Below are positions 46,792 to 56,798 of a stretch of 64,000 bases of DNA, one piece after another. The DNA lies in NCBI RefSeq assembly GCF_900095885.1, contig NZ_LT615367.1:806001-870000 (forward strand), written 5' to 3'. This DNA comes from Dickeya aquatica (GTDB taxonomy: Bacteria; Pseudomonadota; Gammaproteobacteria; Enterobacterales; Enterobacteriaceae). How positions within the stretch are numbered: position 1 is the first letter of the stretch; the number at the start of each line of letters is the position of its first letter. A model generated the notes under the pieces. That model saw nothing but the letters and a program-made list of their open reading frames with translations. It was not told where the DNA came from and did not search any database. A program made the position numbers and the translations under genes.

Positions 46792-46861
46792 CTAAGGGTT
46801 GCGTCTGGGATGGATCACAGCATAATCAGGTGAAACGATTGACTCAATACGGCCAGCCACT

Positions 46862-47287
46862 ATGGAAATTCGCGTATTCCGGCAAGATGACTTTGAAGAA
46901 GTAATAACCCTTTGGGATCGCTGCGATCTGCTGCGCCCCTGGAATGACCCGGAAATGGACATTGAGCGTAAGCTTAATCATGACCCGGATCTGTTTTTGG
47001 TGGCAGAGGTCGGAGGTGCAGTGGTGGGCTCGGTGATGGGCGGTTACGACGGGCATCGTGGCTCGGCTTACTATCTGGGTGTGCACCCGGATTACCGGGG
47101 CCGGGGTATTGCCAATGCCTTGATAAGCCGCCTTGAGAAAAAACTGATTGCCCGCGGTTGCCCGAAAATTCACCTGATGGTGCGCCAGAGTAATACGGCG
47201 GTGATCGGTATGTATGAAAAAATGAACTACGATCAGGTAGATAGTATTACCCTGGGTAAGCGCCTGATTGAAGATCAGGAGTATTAA
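46862..47287 (+). CDS. ypeA: GNAT-family acetyltransferase YpeA
   Basis: A 141-residue acetyltransferase closely matching enterobacterial YpeA. It starts [21 protein letters not shown]. The acetyl-CoA motif lies in [38 protein letters not shown] follows. The substrate is not known. It is divergent from hemF and separated from the Fus operon by about 310 bases. Confidence 0.9.
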   Translation: MEIRVFRQDDFEEVITLWDRCDLLRPWNDPEMDIERKLNHDPDLFLVAEVGGAVVGSVMGGYDGHRGSAYYLGVHPDYRGRGIANALISRLEKKLIARGCPKIHLMVRQSNTAVIGMYEKMNYDQVDSITLGKRLIEDQEY

Positions 47288-47599
47288 CCGCGTTTTGCCT
47301 CGGGAGGGCGTTATGCCGTCCCCCATGAGTTCCTGTCTGTGTAACCCTCAGTGTTCTCTCGTTGTGCGGTGTTTGGCTTGCCAGCGCCGCCGATTGCTTG
47401 TTTTTTCATCTTTTTGCTTGCGTCAGTTTTCTATCAGAATGGTCAGAATTTTTCTGGTCATTTGTAATATTTTGTTGATAATGAGTATCGTTTTGATCTC
47501 GATAATCATTGTCTTTTTGGCTTACCCCGAAAGACCTGTAGCGATGCTGCCATCCCGGTGTGTGATTGGTATACCGATAAGAAAAAACAAGGTGTTAGG
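47288..47599. other. Regulatory region of the Fus operon
   Basis: About 310 bases with no convincing gene. The 3' half is AT-rich and holds two Fur-like sites. The fusB start itself is uncertain (TTG at 47600 or GTG at 47558). Confidence 0.5.
47476..47513. promoter_or_regulatory. Two overlapping Fur-box-like sites
   Basis: TGATAATGAGTATCG at 47476-47490 and GATCTCGATAATCATTGTC at 47495-47513 resemble the 19-base Fur consensus. I count 15 of 19 matches for the second. They lie about 90-125 bases before fusB, consistent with iron repression of the operon. Confidence 0.7.
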
Positions 47600-48445
47600 T
47601 TGAGAGTCACCCATTCTTTGCTGCTATCGCTGGCTATCCACCTCTCGGTGGTTTATGTCCTGCTCTGGGGGTATACCCAGCGGGAAATGCTGACATCATC
47701 CGCCGGGCGGAGCGGGGAAAGTGTGACCGGGTTACAGGTCGCCTTGCTGTCATCTTCGGCAATGCAGTGGCAGGCCGCCACTTCCTCGAGCGATACGGCG
47801 GTGGAGGAGCCTGTGCCACCGGTTTTGGCTGCATCGTCCAGTCAGGCCACGTTACCGGTTAATTCACAGGCGGTTGTCACGCTGGAGGTGAGCAAACCCG
47901 CTCCTCGTCGCCCGCAAAAAGACTCGCCTGTGAACCGGCGTGAAGAGTCAACAGCGGTGGTACGTAAAGTAAAACAGCCGCCGGATGAGCGTAAACCGCC
48001 TGTCGCTGTTAGCACACCTTCGCCCGGGATGCTCAATCGAGACCGGGGATACGCCACGGCTCAGCCTGCCAGCGGTATTCAGGCAAGTGCACCGGTTTCA
48101 GGCAATGCGCCATCCGCGCCACAAGGTAATCACGCCGAGGGGCGAGCTGAACAGGGCGCGGGTGACGGTCAGAGTCAGGTGGTTAAGGCGTTACAGCGTC
48201 GGGTGAATTACCCAACCCGGGCGCGTGCGATGGGGGTGGAGGGGCGCGTCAGATTACAGTTTGATATTACCGACAGCGGTACGGTGACCGCGATTCGGGT
48301 GTTATCAGAAGATCCCGCCGGGATGTTTAGCCACGACGTCATCAAAGATATGGCGCGCTGGCGTTATCAGTCGGGTACTGCCGCAGCTAACCAAACGGTA
48401 TCCGTTATTTTTCAGTTAAACGGGCATATTGAGTTGCAACGTTAA
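47600..48445 (+). CDS. fusB: TonB-like energy transducer of the ferredoxin uptake system
   Basis: About 281 residues. A single N-terminal membrane helix (LLLSLAIHLSVVYVLLWGY) is followed by a periplasmic Pro/Ser/Ala-rich spacer of roughly 170 residues. The C-terminal TonB domain is RVNYPTRARAMGVEGRVRLQF followed by MARWRYQSG. In Pectobacterium, FusB is a TonB homologue that drives ferredoxin import through FusA. The neighbouring receptor, protease and exporter genes support that identity. The start is uncertain: TTG at 47600 with AAGGTG upstream fits the membrane helix, while GTG at 47558 would add 14 charged residues. Confidence 0.8.
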   Translation: MRVTHSLLLSLAIHLSVVYVLLWGYTQREMLTSSAGRSGESVTGLQVALLSSSAMQWQAATSSSDTAVEEPVPPVLAASSSQATLPVNSQAVVTLEVSKPAPRRPQKDSPVNRREESTAVVRKVKQPPDERKPPVAVSTPSPGMLNRDRGYATAQPASGIQASAPVSGNAPSAPQGNHAEGRAEQGAGDGQSQVVKALQRRVNYPTRARAMGVEGRVRLQFDITDSGTVTAIRVLSEDPAGMFSHDVIKDMARWRYQSGTAAANQTVSVIFQLNGHIELQR

Positions 48446-48484
48446 TTTTTTTAATACCACCAGGGGTTACAGGAAATTCACTAT

Positions 48485-51046
48485 ATGAATAAGCATCTTT
48501 ATTTGATGATGATACTTGGCGTATCGTCAACGGCGCTGGCTGCTGAACAGCAAGCTAAAATACAAAAGGGTGATAATGGTAAGCCGCTGGCAGCGGAAAA
48601 TAACCCTGCAAGTGAAGATACTATTCTGGTGCGTTCAACACCGACCAGCCAGACAATGGGTACGCAAATTATTACCAGTGAGCAAATTAAACGCACGCCC
48701 ACTCGTAATGGCAGCGTGACGGAATTATTGCGTAATAATCCCAATGTACGTTTTTCAAACTCATCTGACAGCAGTCAAACGCCGGGTGAATTACAACCGG
48801 AAAATGTGTCATTTCATGGTGAAAAGTTTTACCAGAATAACTACATGATTGATGGGTTATCGAATAATAACGTCATTAACCCTGGGGCGAATAACGGTGA
48901 GCTGAGTAATACGCCCGATGGTTATAGCCCGACAGATTTACCAGCAGGTGGCGCACAATCATTCTGGATTAACTCAGAACTGATCGAACAATTACAGGTG
49001 TTCGACAGTAATATTTCCGCTAAATACGGTGATTTTACCGGTGGCGTGGTTGATGCAAAATTAAAAGACCCGAAGTTGGATCGTGCATCAGGGCGAATAG
49101 CTTATCGTACTACCCGCGATAGCTGGGCGAGCTATCATATTGATGATGATATTTCATCGGACTTCTTTTCTGCCAGCCAGCTTTATTATCAGCCGAAATT
49201 TACCAAGAATTTTTATTCCGTCAGTATCAACCAGCCGTTAAGCGATAAAGCCGGGTTTATTTTTGCCTATAATCGCCAGCAATCAACCATTCCCTTTTAT
49301 AACACGGTGATGGGCGATACGGTCAGCCAGACGCGTCAGGCGGAAACCTATTTACTGAAAGGCACCTATCTGGCGGATAATGGCGATATTCTTCGCCTGA
49401 CGGGGATGTATGCGCCGCATGAGTCCCGTTTTTACAAGAAAGACATCAAAAACGGCGGCTTTACCAATACCGGCGGCGGATATCGCGGCAATATTGAGTG
49501 GGAACACAACACGGACTGGGGGAAAGTCACCAGCCTTGCCGGATACCAGTTTGAGGAAAACCGCATTGAGCATGAGTCCGACAGTTATCAGTCCTGGTAT
49601 CGCTACAACCTTTCCTCTCGCTTTATCTCTAATGTCATTGACTGGGGCAGCGGTGTGGCGGGGGCTAACGCCCAGCTCGCCGGGATCGGTGGCTACGGCA
49701 AGTATGCGACAGAAAAACAGACCGTCACCCTAAAACAGGATTACGAGCTTAACCCGCTGGCGCTGTGGGGCACCAGTCATCAGCTTGATATGGGCTGGCA
49801 GGTGGATTCCTATCAGGCGCGCTATCGCCGCTTTAATGACGTCTATTCCAACCGAGGTACGCCCACTATCAGCAAAGGCGTGGCCTGCCGCAGCGGGGAT
49901 GATTTCTGTATTGGCGGCGAGCAGTATTACCGCAGCCGTAACCTCTATCCGGCCCGTCAGGTGCAGGGTGATTACCTCAACTACGCCATGTATTTGCAAG
50001 ACAGTGTGAGCTACAAGCGGCTTGAAGTGACGCCGGGCGTGCGTCTGCAATATGACGATTACCTGAAAAACCTGAATATCGCCCCGCGTCTGGCGGCCTC
50101 TTATGATGTGTTTGGCGACCGTTCAACGCGGCTGTTTGGCGGCGTGAACCGCTATTACGCCCAGAACATGCTGGCCTACAAACTGCGTTCAGGCATCAGT
50201 GAGTCGGTGGTACAATCGCGCACCAGCGCCAGCGGAGCCTGGAGTAGTAGCGCGACCGGTTATGGTTCCAATGACTATGATATTTCTGACCTGAAAACCC
50301 CGTACAGCGATGAGCTCTCGCTCGGCCTGTCACAGCGTGTGTATGACACGGTTTGGACGCTGAAATGGGTGAACCGGCAAGGGCGCGAGCAGTTTGGCCG
50401 CAGCAACCGAACCGACGCCGACGGCCAGCGCTATTACTACCTGACTAACGATGCCCGCACGCAAGGCAATACCTTCTCGCTGGAAGTGGAGCCTGTCAGC
50501 CCTTATAAGCTCAAATATGCCGATATCGGCTGGAAACTCAGCGCCAGTAAAGTCGATAACAAAAGCAGCTCGCAGATTTACTATGACCAGAGCAATCAGG
50601 ATGACAGCAAAGTCATTTTTAAAGGCCAGCTGACCGACCGCCGTGATATGGATGCGCTGGATTACAACACCCCATGGGAAGTGGCGCTGAATCTGAATAC
50701 CTATTTCCCGGCCCTGCGCCTGAATTGGGATCACCATCTGGCCTATACCTCCGGGTATACCGGTTATCGCACCCGTAGTATCACCTGCTCTGCCAGCATC
50801 AGCGGCTGTGGCGATTACACCGGCGCGGCGACGCAGTACACCGACCGCAAATACCACGATTACGTCTCCTATGACTGGCGTTTTAACTACTCGGTGCCGA
50901 CGTTCAAAAATCAGTCGCTGGATCTGACGGTGGATGTCATCAACGTGTTTGACAACGTGATAGCCACCTCGCAGGAAACCACCGGGGATACCGTGACCTA
51001 CAAACTGGGTCGCCAGTTCTGGCTGGGTGTGGCCTACAACTGGTAA
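48485..51046 (+). CDS. fusA: TonB-dependent outer membrane receptor for plant ferredoxin
   Basis: An 853-residue outer-membrane receptor. A signal peptide ends at ALA-AE (residues 1-19). The plug domain includes TRNGSVTELLRNNPNVRFSN and the mobile loop before the barrel. The barrel ends in the C-terminal aromatic signature LGVAYNW. It lies between fusB and a periplasmic M16 protease gene, matching the Fus operon by which Pectobacterium takes up plant ferredoxin as iron source. E. coli carries a related yddB-pqqL-yddA set, so a different protein ligand is possible. Two Cys pairs occur in barrel loops (CRSGDDFC, CSASISGC). Confidence 0.85.
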   Translation: MNKHLYLMMILGVSSTALAAEQQAKIQKGDNGKPLAAENNPASEDTILVRSTPTSQTMGTQIITSEQIKRTPTRNGSVTELLRNNPNVRFSNSSDSSQTPGELQPENVSFHGEKFYQNNYMIDGLSNNNVINPGANNGELSNTPDGYSPTDLPAGGAQSFWINSELIEQLQVFDSNISAKYGDFTGGVVDAKLKDPKLDRASGRIAYRTTRDSWASYHIDDDISSDFFSASQLYYQPKFTKNFYSVSINQPLSDKAGFIFAYNRQQSTIPFYNTVMGDTVSQTRQAETYLLKGTYLADNGDILRLTGMYAPHESRFYKKDIKNGGFTNTGGGYRGNIEWEHNTDWGKVTSLAGYQFEENRIEHESDSYQSWYRYNLSSRFISNVIDWGSGVAGANAQLAGIGGYGKYATEKQTVTLKQDYELNPLALWGTSHQLDMGWQVDSYQARYRRFNDVYSNRGTPTISKGVACRSGDDFCIGGEQYYRSRNLYPARQVQGDYLNYAMYLQDSVSYKRLEVTPGVRLQYDDYLKNLNIAPRLAASYDVFGDRSTRLFGGVNRYYAQNMLAYKLRSGISESVVQSRTSASGAWSSSATGYGSNDYDISDLKTPYSDELSLGLSQRVYDTVWTLKWVNRQGREQFGRSNRTDADGQRYYYLTNDARTQGNTFSLEVEPVSPYKLKYADIGWKLSASKVDNKSSSQIYYDQSNQDDSKVIFKGQLTDRRDMDALDYNTPWEVALNLNTYFPALRLNWDHHLAYTSGYTGYRTRSITCSASISGCGDYTGAATQYTDRKYHDYVSYDWRFNYSVPTFKNQSLDLTVDVINVFDNVIATSQETTGDTVTYKLGRQFWLGVAYNW

Positions 51047-51147
51047 TCAGTGGCAATGAATAACAGGGCGCAGGGCGAGAGCTTTGCGCCCGTCGCGTCA
51101 TTTTGGCGAGATGCCATCTGTTTTATGTAATCCATAATGAGTGATGA

Positions 51148-53928
51148 ATGAGAAACATGATTTTGCGCTGGATAAGCGCGGTGAGCGCTTGCCTGTTAAG
51201 TACACTGGCCGCAGCCCAGCCACAGCCTGTCACCAGCCCGTTGCCGCAGATAACCGAAGGGCAACTGGCGAACGGCCTGCGCTATACCATTGTGCCGCTG
51301 GCAGGCCAGCAGCAACGGCTGGATATCCGTCTCAGCGTCGAGAGCGGTTCGCTTGATGAACAGGATAACGAGTCCGGCGTGGCGCATATGGTCGAGCATA
51401 TGGTGTTTCGCGCCACGCGTGATTACCCGCAAGGGCTGGCGCAGATGCTGGGGCAGCGCGGCTGGGTGCGCGGTCAGCACTATAACGCCATGACCAACTA
51501 TGAACGCACCGTCTATATGTTAAGCCCGCCGGATGGCAAACCTTCGCTTGCGCTGTCACTCAATACACTGGCTCAAATCGCCGCTCAGGCACGCTTTGAG
51601 CCGGAAGACTGGCAGCGTGAGCGTCAGGTTATTCTTGAGGAGTGGCGCGGCAAACTCGGCGTGGCCGAACGGATGAATCAGCAGCGCGTGGCGGCGATCC
51701 GCCATGATTCGCTTTACCCCAGCCGCCCGGTTATCGGCTCTGAAGCCGCCATTCAATCAACACCGGTAACGGTGCTGCGCGGTTTTTATGCCCGCTGGTA
51801 TCAGCCGCGTAATATGCGCCTGATGGTGATTGGCGATCTCTCGGTTGAGGAGGTTAAACAGGCGATTACCCAGACAATGGGCAACCTGCCGGATGTGGCG
51901 TTGCCTGTCCGCGCTGACGCCGAGCCACAGTTGCGCCCGCAGCGCCATCTGGTGCGCCTGCAAGACAGCCAGAGCAGCGTCAGTCAGGTGTCATTCGTGT
52001 TGCGCTTTGATGATTCGGTTGGCAAAGCGGCGGGAGAGGCCGGTGTGCGCCAGCGGTTGATTAACCAGATAACGCTGGATGCGCTGAGCCGTCAGGTGCA
52101 GCGCCAGCCGTTGCCGACCTCCGGTGCCGTCAGCAGCCTGGTGGTGCGTAAGTCAGACATCGGCCGCACCACGGTTGCACTGGGGCTGTTTGCGTCGGTA
52201 TTGCCGGAGAGCCATCTGCAAGGGCTGGATGTGCTGCTGCAAGAAATGGCCCGGCTACAGCGCTACCCATTGCTGGCCGCCGACATTGCCGCCGTCAAAG
52301 CGACGTTACGCCAGTCGGCTGAAAAAATGGTGGCAACGCCCGAGCAGCGTGAATTCTCTGACTGGGTTCAGCAGTTGGTCATCGCCTGGCAGCAGGAGCG
52401 GCCTTATATCGGCAAGCAGCAGCTTGGCCAGCAGGTGTTGACCCTGCTGCAAGGCATCAGCGATGCGGATATTCAGGCCTGCCTGCAACGCTGGTTGTCC
52501 TCGCCGGATCAACTGGTGCAATTCAGCATTCCGGGTGGCCAGCCATTTACGCTGCCTTCCGGGGATGAGGTTGAAAAACGTTATCAGCAGGTCGCGCACT
52601 CGAAACTTTCGCCCTTACAGCCACCGGTCGAGCGGGCGGTGCCTTCGTTACCTGAGGCACAGGAGCAGGGCTCGATTACACAAGAACGATCGTTCCCGGC
52701 ACAAAAAGTAGCAGAGTGGCAACTGGCCAATGGCGACCGGCTGGTGTGGTTGCGCCCGGCCCAGCCGGGAAAATCAGCGATGCTGACGGTGTTATCGCCC
52801 AGCGGTTTTATGGCACCCGGCCGCGACCCGTGGCTGGCCCAGCTTGCCGGGCAGCTTGTCAGCCAGAATGGGCCTGCGGACTGGAAAGGCCACGATCTGG
52901 CCGACTGGAAAAAAGCGCAGCAGGTTTCACTCAGCCTTGACTATCAGCCGGATGAGTTGCGCTGGAGCGGCAGCGCCAGCATCAGCCATTTGGCGTCGCT
53001 ATTTCATCTCTATTACGCGATGAATCGACAGGGCGATATTGAAGAAGGTGCCCTGCGCGAGAGCCTGGCGACGCTCAAACGCCAGCAGGTCACGCGCGAG
53101 CAGAGCGTGAGTACCGAGCGCGAGCGGGCAATCGCCGAATTGCAGTTTGGCAAAACCGGCATCCCGTTTCCGACGCGGGCAGCGCTTGATGCAGTGAGCC
53201 GTGAACCGCTGTTACATCAGTGGCGGCAAACTGTCGCCGCACCGGTAACCTATTACCTGGTGGCGGATATTCCGGCTGAGCAACTGCGCCCGCTGGTGAC
53301 ACGCTATCTGGCTTCTTTGCCGCGTCAGGCGAGTGAAGCCAGCACACCCTATCTGGCATTACCGGGTAAGCGCGAGCGTGTGCTGGCGATGAATCTGGAA
53401 CCCAGAGCGGATGTTTATCTGTGGAGCTTCACCCCGCAGCGCTGGACGCCGCAGCAAGCGGTGCAGGTGAATATCGCCGCCCGGCTGGCGGCGCGCTATC
53501 TCAAAGCCAGCTTGCGTGATGAGGCACAGGGTATTTATAACCTGAAGCTGGAAAGCCGGTTAAATGACAAAAATGAACGTATCGAAACCGGGCTGCGTTT
53601 TACCACCTCGCCACAGCGGGCGCAGGAGTTAAGGCGCAACGCGCAACAGGTGCTGGAAACGGCGGCGGCACGCATCACGCCGCAGGACGTCGAGCAAGAG
53701 CGCCGCCAGTTCATTCAAAGCGAGCGGGCCCGTCAGCAAGATAATACCGCGCTGATGTCACGGCTCATCCTCAGTTACCGCCACTATCATGACCCTCGTT
53801 ATCTCACCGAGCTTGATAGCCTGGCACCGTCGATTACCGTTGAGGCGATTCGTGAGGCGGCCGCGAGATTATGGCACCCGGATAATCAGGCGGTGCTGGT
53901 GACGCTGCCGCAGGAGAAAAAATCGTGA
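51148..53928 (+). CDS. fusC: Periplasmic M16 metalloprotease for ferredoxin
   Basis: A 926-residue two-lobed M16 peptidase. A signal peptide covers residues 1-23 (cleavage after AAA). The inverted zinc motif HMVEH lies at residues 80-84 (His80, Glu83, His84), with a distal Glu expected near ILEEWRGKLG. It resembles E. coli PqqL. In Pectobacterium, FusC cuts imported plant ferredoxin to release its iron-sulfur cluster. It is followed by fusD with a four-base overlap, so the two are translationally coupled. Confidence 0.85.
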   Translation: MRNMILRWISAVSACLLSTLAAAQPQPVTSPLPQITEGQLANGLRYTIVPLAGQQQRLDIRLSVESGSLDEQDNESGVAHMVEHMVFRATRDYPQGLAQMLGQRGWVRGQHYNAMTNYERTVYMLSPPDGKPSLALSLNTLAQIAAQARFEPEDWQRERQVILEEWRGKLGVAERMNQQRVAAIRHDSLYPSRPVIGSEAAIQSTPVTVLRGFYARWYQPRNMRLMVIGDLSVEEVKQAITQTMGNLPDVALPVRADAEPQLRPQRHLVRLQDSQSSVSQVSFVLRFDDSVGKAAGEAGVRQRLINQITLDALSRQVQRQPLPTSGAVSSLVVRKSDIGRTTVALGLFASVLPESHLQGLDVLLQEMARLQRYPLLAADIAAVKATLRQSAEKMVATPEQREFSDWVQQLVIAWQQERPYIGKQQLGQQVLTLLQGISDADIQACLQRWLSSPDQLVQFSIPGGQPFTLPSGDEVEKRYQQVAHSKLSPLQPPVERAVPSLPEAQEQGSITQERSFPAQKVAEWQLANGDRLVWLRPAQPGKSAMLTVLSPSGFMAPGRDPWLAQLAGQLVSQNGPADWKGHDLADWKKAQQVSLSLDYQPDELRWSGSASISHLASLFHLYYAMNRQGDIEEGALRESLATLKRQQVTREQSVSTERERAIAELQFGKTGIPFPTRAALDAVSREPLLHQWRQTVAAPVTYYLVADIPAEQLRPLVTRYLASLPRQASEASTPYLALPGKRERVLAMNLEPRADVYLWSFTPQRWTPQQAVQVNIAARLAARYLKASLRDEAQGIYNLKLESRLNDKNERIETGLRFTTSPQRAQELRRNAQQVLETAAARITPQDVEQERRQFIQSERARQQDNTALMSRLILSYRHYHDPRYLTELDSLAPSITVEAIREAAARLWHPDNQAVLVTLPQEKKS

Positions 53929-55586
53929 AAGCCTTCGCGCGCGCGTTTCTCTCTCTGTGCCGCCCGTTCTGGCTGAACTGGCGCTACGGGCAAAACTGGC
54001 TGTTGCTGGCGGCTATCGTGGCGATGGGCGGCAGCATTGTCTATCTCAACGTCCGTATCAACGACTGGAGCAAAAGCTTCTATGATGCGCTAGGCGCTTT
54101 TGACAGCGCGCTGCTTTATCGGCTCATCAAGGAATACTGCCTGTATATTCTTATTTATATCGGCGTGTTCGTGTATCAGGAGTGGCTGACCAAACTGCTG
54201 ATTATTCGCTGGCGTGAGCAGATGACCGCGCAGCTTATCGACAGCTGGCTGGCAAAGCGTGCGTTCTACCGCCTGTCACTGAGTAATCAGGTTGATAACC
54301 CGGATCAGCGTATCGCGCAGGATGTCGATTTGTTTGTCACCCAGACGGTGCGCTTGTCGGTATCGTTTCTTATCACCTTTGCCCAGTTGTTCTCATTCCT
54401 GCTCATCTTGTGGGATCTTTCCGGCGTGCAGCAGTTCTCGCTGTGGGGGTACAGCATCTCGGTAAGCGGCTATCTGGTCTGGGTGGCACTTATCTACACC
54501 CTGTTTGGCAGCCTGATCACCCAATGGGTGGGTAAACGTTTACACGGCATCAACTACCACAAACAGCAGGCCGAGGCGGATTTTCGTGCGGCATTGTTGC
54601 GCAAGCACGATCATGCGGAACAGATAGCGCTCTATGGCGGTGAACGTCAGGAGCGCCAGCAACTGCGCGGCCATTTTTTATCGATAGTGCGTAACTGGCG
54701 CGCGCTGATGGGCGCAGAGCGCAACCTTGGCCTGTTTACCGTCGGTTATACCCGTATCAGCCTGATTGTACCGGTCTTTGCGGCATTACCTGCCTTTCTC
54801 AGCAAGACCGTCACCCTGGGGGGCTTAATGCAAATTCGCAGCGCATTCGGCCAGGTACACAGCGCGCTGAGCTGGTTTATCCGCGTCTATTACTCACTGG
54901 TGGAGTTGTCAGCCAGCCTGACGCGTCTGGATCAATTTCGCCAGGAAATTGCCGCGCATCAGGACGCCTCACTGCCTGTGGTGCAAGGGAAGCAGTTACA
55001 GGTAGAACGCTTAAGTTTCTCCACGCCGCAGGGCCAGCCCCTATTGCGTAATGTGACATTTAGCTGTGCACCTGCCAGCTGGAGCCGCCTGTGCGGGCAG
55101 AGCGGGCTTGGCAAATCGACCCTGCTGCGCACTCTGGCGGGGTTATGGCCGTATTACGACGGAGCCTGGCAGACCGGCCGCGGCAGCCACTTACTGTTGC
55201 CGCAGCACAGCTATCTGGGGCAGGGAACATTAGCCGAAGTGGTGTGTTACCCGAGTGCGCCGCGAGAAGACGAGGCGGTATTACGTCAGGCGCTGGAACA
55301 GGTTGGTCTTGGCGAGTGGGGCGAGAGCTTGCAGCAGCAAATGAACTGGGATCGCGTCTTTTCCGGCGGTGAACGCCAGCGGTTGGCGCTGGCGCGGGCG
55401 CTGGTCAATCGACCGGATCATCTGTACCTCGATGAAGCCACCAGCCAGCTTGACCAACAGGCCGCCCGCCAGGTGCTGGAGGTTATTCGTCAGGCGCTGC
55501 CTGCGTGCACGGTGATTGCCGTTACTCACCAGCAGGAACTGGCGGATTTGTTTCACGACCACATCGATCTCGCCGCATTCCGCTAA
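53925..55586 (+). CDS. fusD: ABC transporter with fused membrane and ATPase domains (YddA/FusD type)
   Basis: A 553-residue inner-membrane protein. The N-terminal half is an SbmA/BacA-like ABC_membrane_2 domain with about six helices. The C-terminal half has Walker A GQSGLGKSTLL near residue 389, signature VFSGGERQRLALARAL and Walker B LYLDEATSQLD. FusD is the fourth partner of the Fus system, thought to move peptide or iron products across the inner membrane. The homologue in E. coli is YddA. It starts with GTG overlapping the stop of fusC, with CAGGAG upstream. Confidence 0.85.
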   Translation: MKAFARAFLSLCRPFWLNWRYGQNWLLLAAIVAMGGSIVYLNVRINDWSKSFYDALGAFDSALLYRLIKEYCLYILIYIGVFVYQEWLTKLLIIRWREQMTAQLIDSWLAKRAFYRLSLSNQVDNPDQRIAQDVDLFVTQTVRLSVSFLITFAQLFSFLLILWDLSGVQQFSLWGYSISVSGYLVWVALIYTLFGSLITQWVGKRLHGINYHKQQAEADFRAALLRKHDHAEQIALYGGERQERQQLRGHFLSIVRNWRALMGAERNLGLFTVGYTRISLIVPVFAALPAFLSKTVTLGGLMQIRSAFGQVHSALSWFIRVYYSLVELSASLTRLDQFRQEIAAHQDASLPVVQGKQLQVERLSFSTPQGQPLLRNVTFSCAPASWSRLCGQSGLGKSTLLRTLAGLWPYYDGAWQTGRGSHLLLPQHSYLGQGTLAEVVCYPSAPREDEAVLRQALEQVGLGEWGESLQQQMNWDRVFSGGERQRLALARALVNRPDHLYLDEATSQLDQQAARQVLEVIRQALPACTVIAVTHQQELADLFHDHIDLAAFR

Positions 55587-55775
55587 TCTCACCAGGGCTG
55601 GCCGGGGAAGTTTTCACCGGCCAGCCCAATCAATGTTAACCTTGGCACCCTGAACAGCGTGCGGTGCGAGACCGGCGTAAATTTCTACGGCACTTTCTGT
55701 GTGTCACAGACTCCAATAAGCCAGTGTCATGGCAAGAGTCGTGATGCGCTGCCGTTTTCTGTTGAGGAGTCGAGT

Positions 55776-56366
55776 GTGACAAAAGTGCGTCCATTATTGC
55801 TGTTTTTCCCTTTCTTATTGGCTGGGTGCAGTACGCTTTCCAGCTTTTCCTGGTCAAGTCTGTCGCCCTTTAACTGGTTTGGGCATCGCTTGAGCGTTAC
55901 CGAGGCCGGTGTGGGTGAGCTGAATGCGTCAACGCCGATGCTGGAGTCAGCGCTGGATAACGCGCTCAATGGCGACTACCGCCTGCGTGGTGGGATGGAA
56001 AGCCGCAACGGCAAGCTGGTGTCGGTTTATCAGGCGCTGAAAGACGAGCAGGTCAGGCTGGAAATGACCGGCGCGCCAAAAGGCCAGGTCAGCCAGGTTG
56101 TGGTGACAGACCCTGCGATTGCCAGCGAATGGGGAGTGAAACTGGGTGATGAGTTCAGCGGGCTGTACAGCAAAGCGTTTGGCGTGTGCCAGCCAGGACA
56201 GGGTGCCGATGCGCGTGCGGTAGAGTGTGTCGCGCCACAGGGTAAACATGTCAGCTACCTGTTTTCCGGTGACTGGAACGGCCCGGAAGGGCTGATGCCG
56301 TCGGACGACATTCTCACACATTGGAAAGTGAGCAAAATTATCTGGCATGCGCAGGCTCGGGAATAA
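55776..56366 (+). CDS. yfeY: RpoE-regulated lipoprotein YfeY
   Basis: A 196-residue lipoprotein. The signal peptide ends in the lipobox LLAGC. The mature part matches enterobacterial YfeY: NWFGHRLSVTEAGVGELNAS, GDYRLRGGM, YSKAFGVCQPG and GPEGLMPSDDILTHWKVSKIIW. In E. coli its gene is in the sigma-E regulon, and I did not find a clear sigma-E promoter here. The GTG start at 55776 follows GAGGAG. Function is unknown, and it lies in the outer membrane or at its inner face. Confidence 0.88.
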   Translation: MTKVRPLLLFFPFLLAGCSTLSSFSWSSLSPFNWFGHRLSVTEAGVGELNASTPMLESALDNALNGDYRLRGGMESRNGKLVSVYQALKDEQVRLEMTGAPKGQVSQVVVTDPAIASEWGVKLGDEFSGLYSKAFGVCQPGQGADARAVECVAPQGKHVSYLFSGDWNGPEGLMPSDDILTHWKVSKIIWHAQARE

Positions 56367-56798
56367 GGGGCTGCTCTTGGTGCCGTCAGCCGGGAGTGAC
56401 TCCCGGCGTGACTGTTGTGGGGGCCAGGCAGATAGTCAATATTCCAGATAAATATGTTGAAGGTATTTGAAGAAAATTTCTGGCTGAACTATCAAAAAAA
56501 TCTTTAGTTAACCGCGCTGTTTGTGTCGAAAATCCCGGTATTGTCGCTGCTTTCCCGTCTTTAATGATTAATTATCTCGAATAATCCCCTGTCTCTCCAG
56601 ACTGCTGCATCTGAGAGCAACTGGCGTTACTATAGCGGTTCACCGCCATTTTTTACCATTTATTAACATGCTGTTGGGATGTTGGTGTCAGGGGCTGATG
56701 TTTTCATCAGCTCTTTGGGGTGTACTGTGCAGGTTTACAGGAAGTGGGTGAGCGCAATGCTGAGAGCGTTCACCGGGAGTCATTCATAAGGAGCTGAG
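56367..56798. other. Intergenic region with hairpin
   Basis: The first part holds a strong hairpin at 56389-56407 (GCCGGGAG, loop TGA, CTCCCGGC) that may close yfeY. The rest is AT-rich promoter-like sequence for the glycosyltransferase gene. No gene is visible. Confidence 0.5.
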
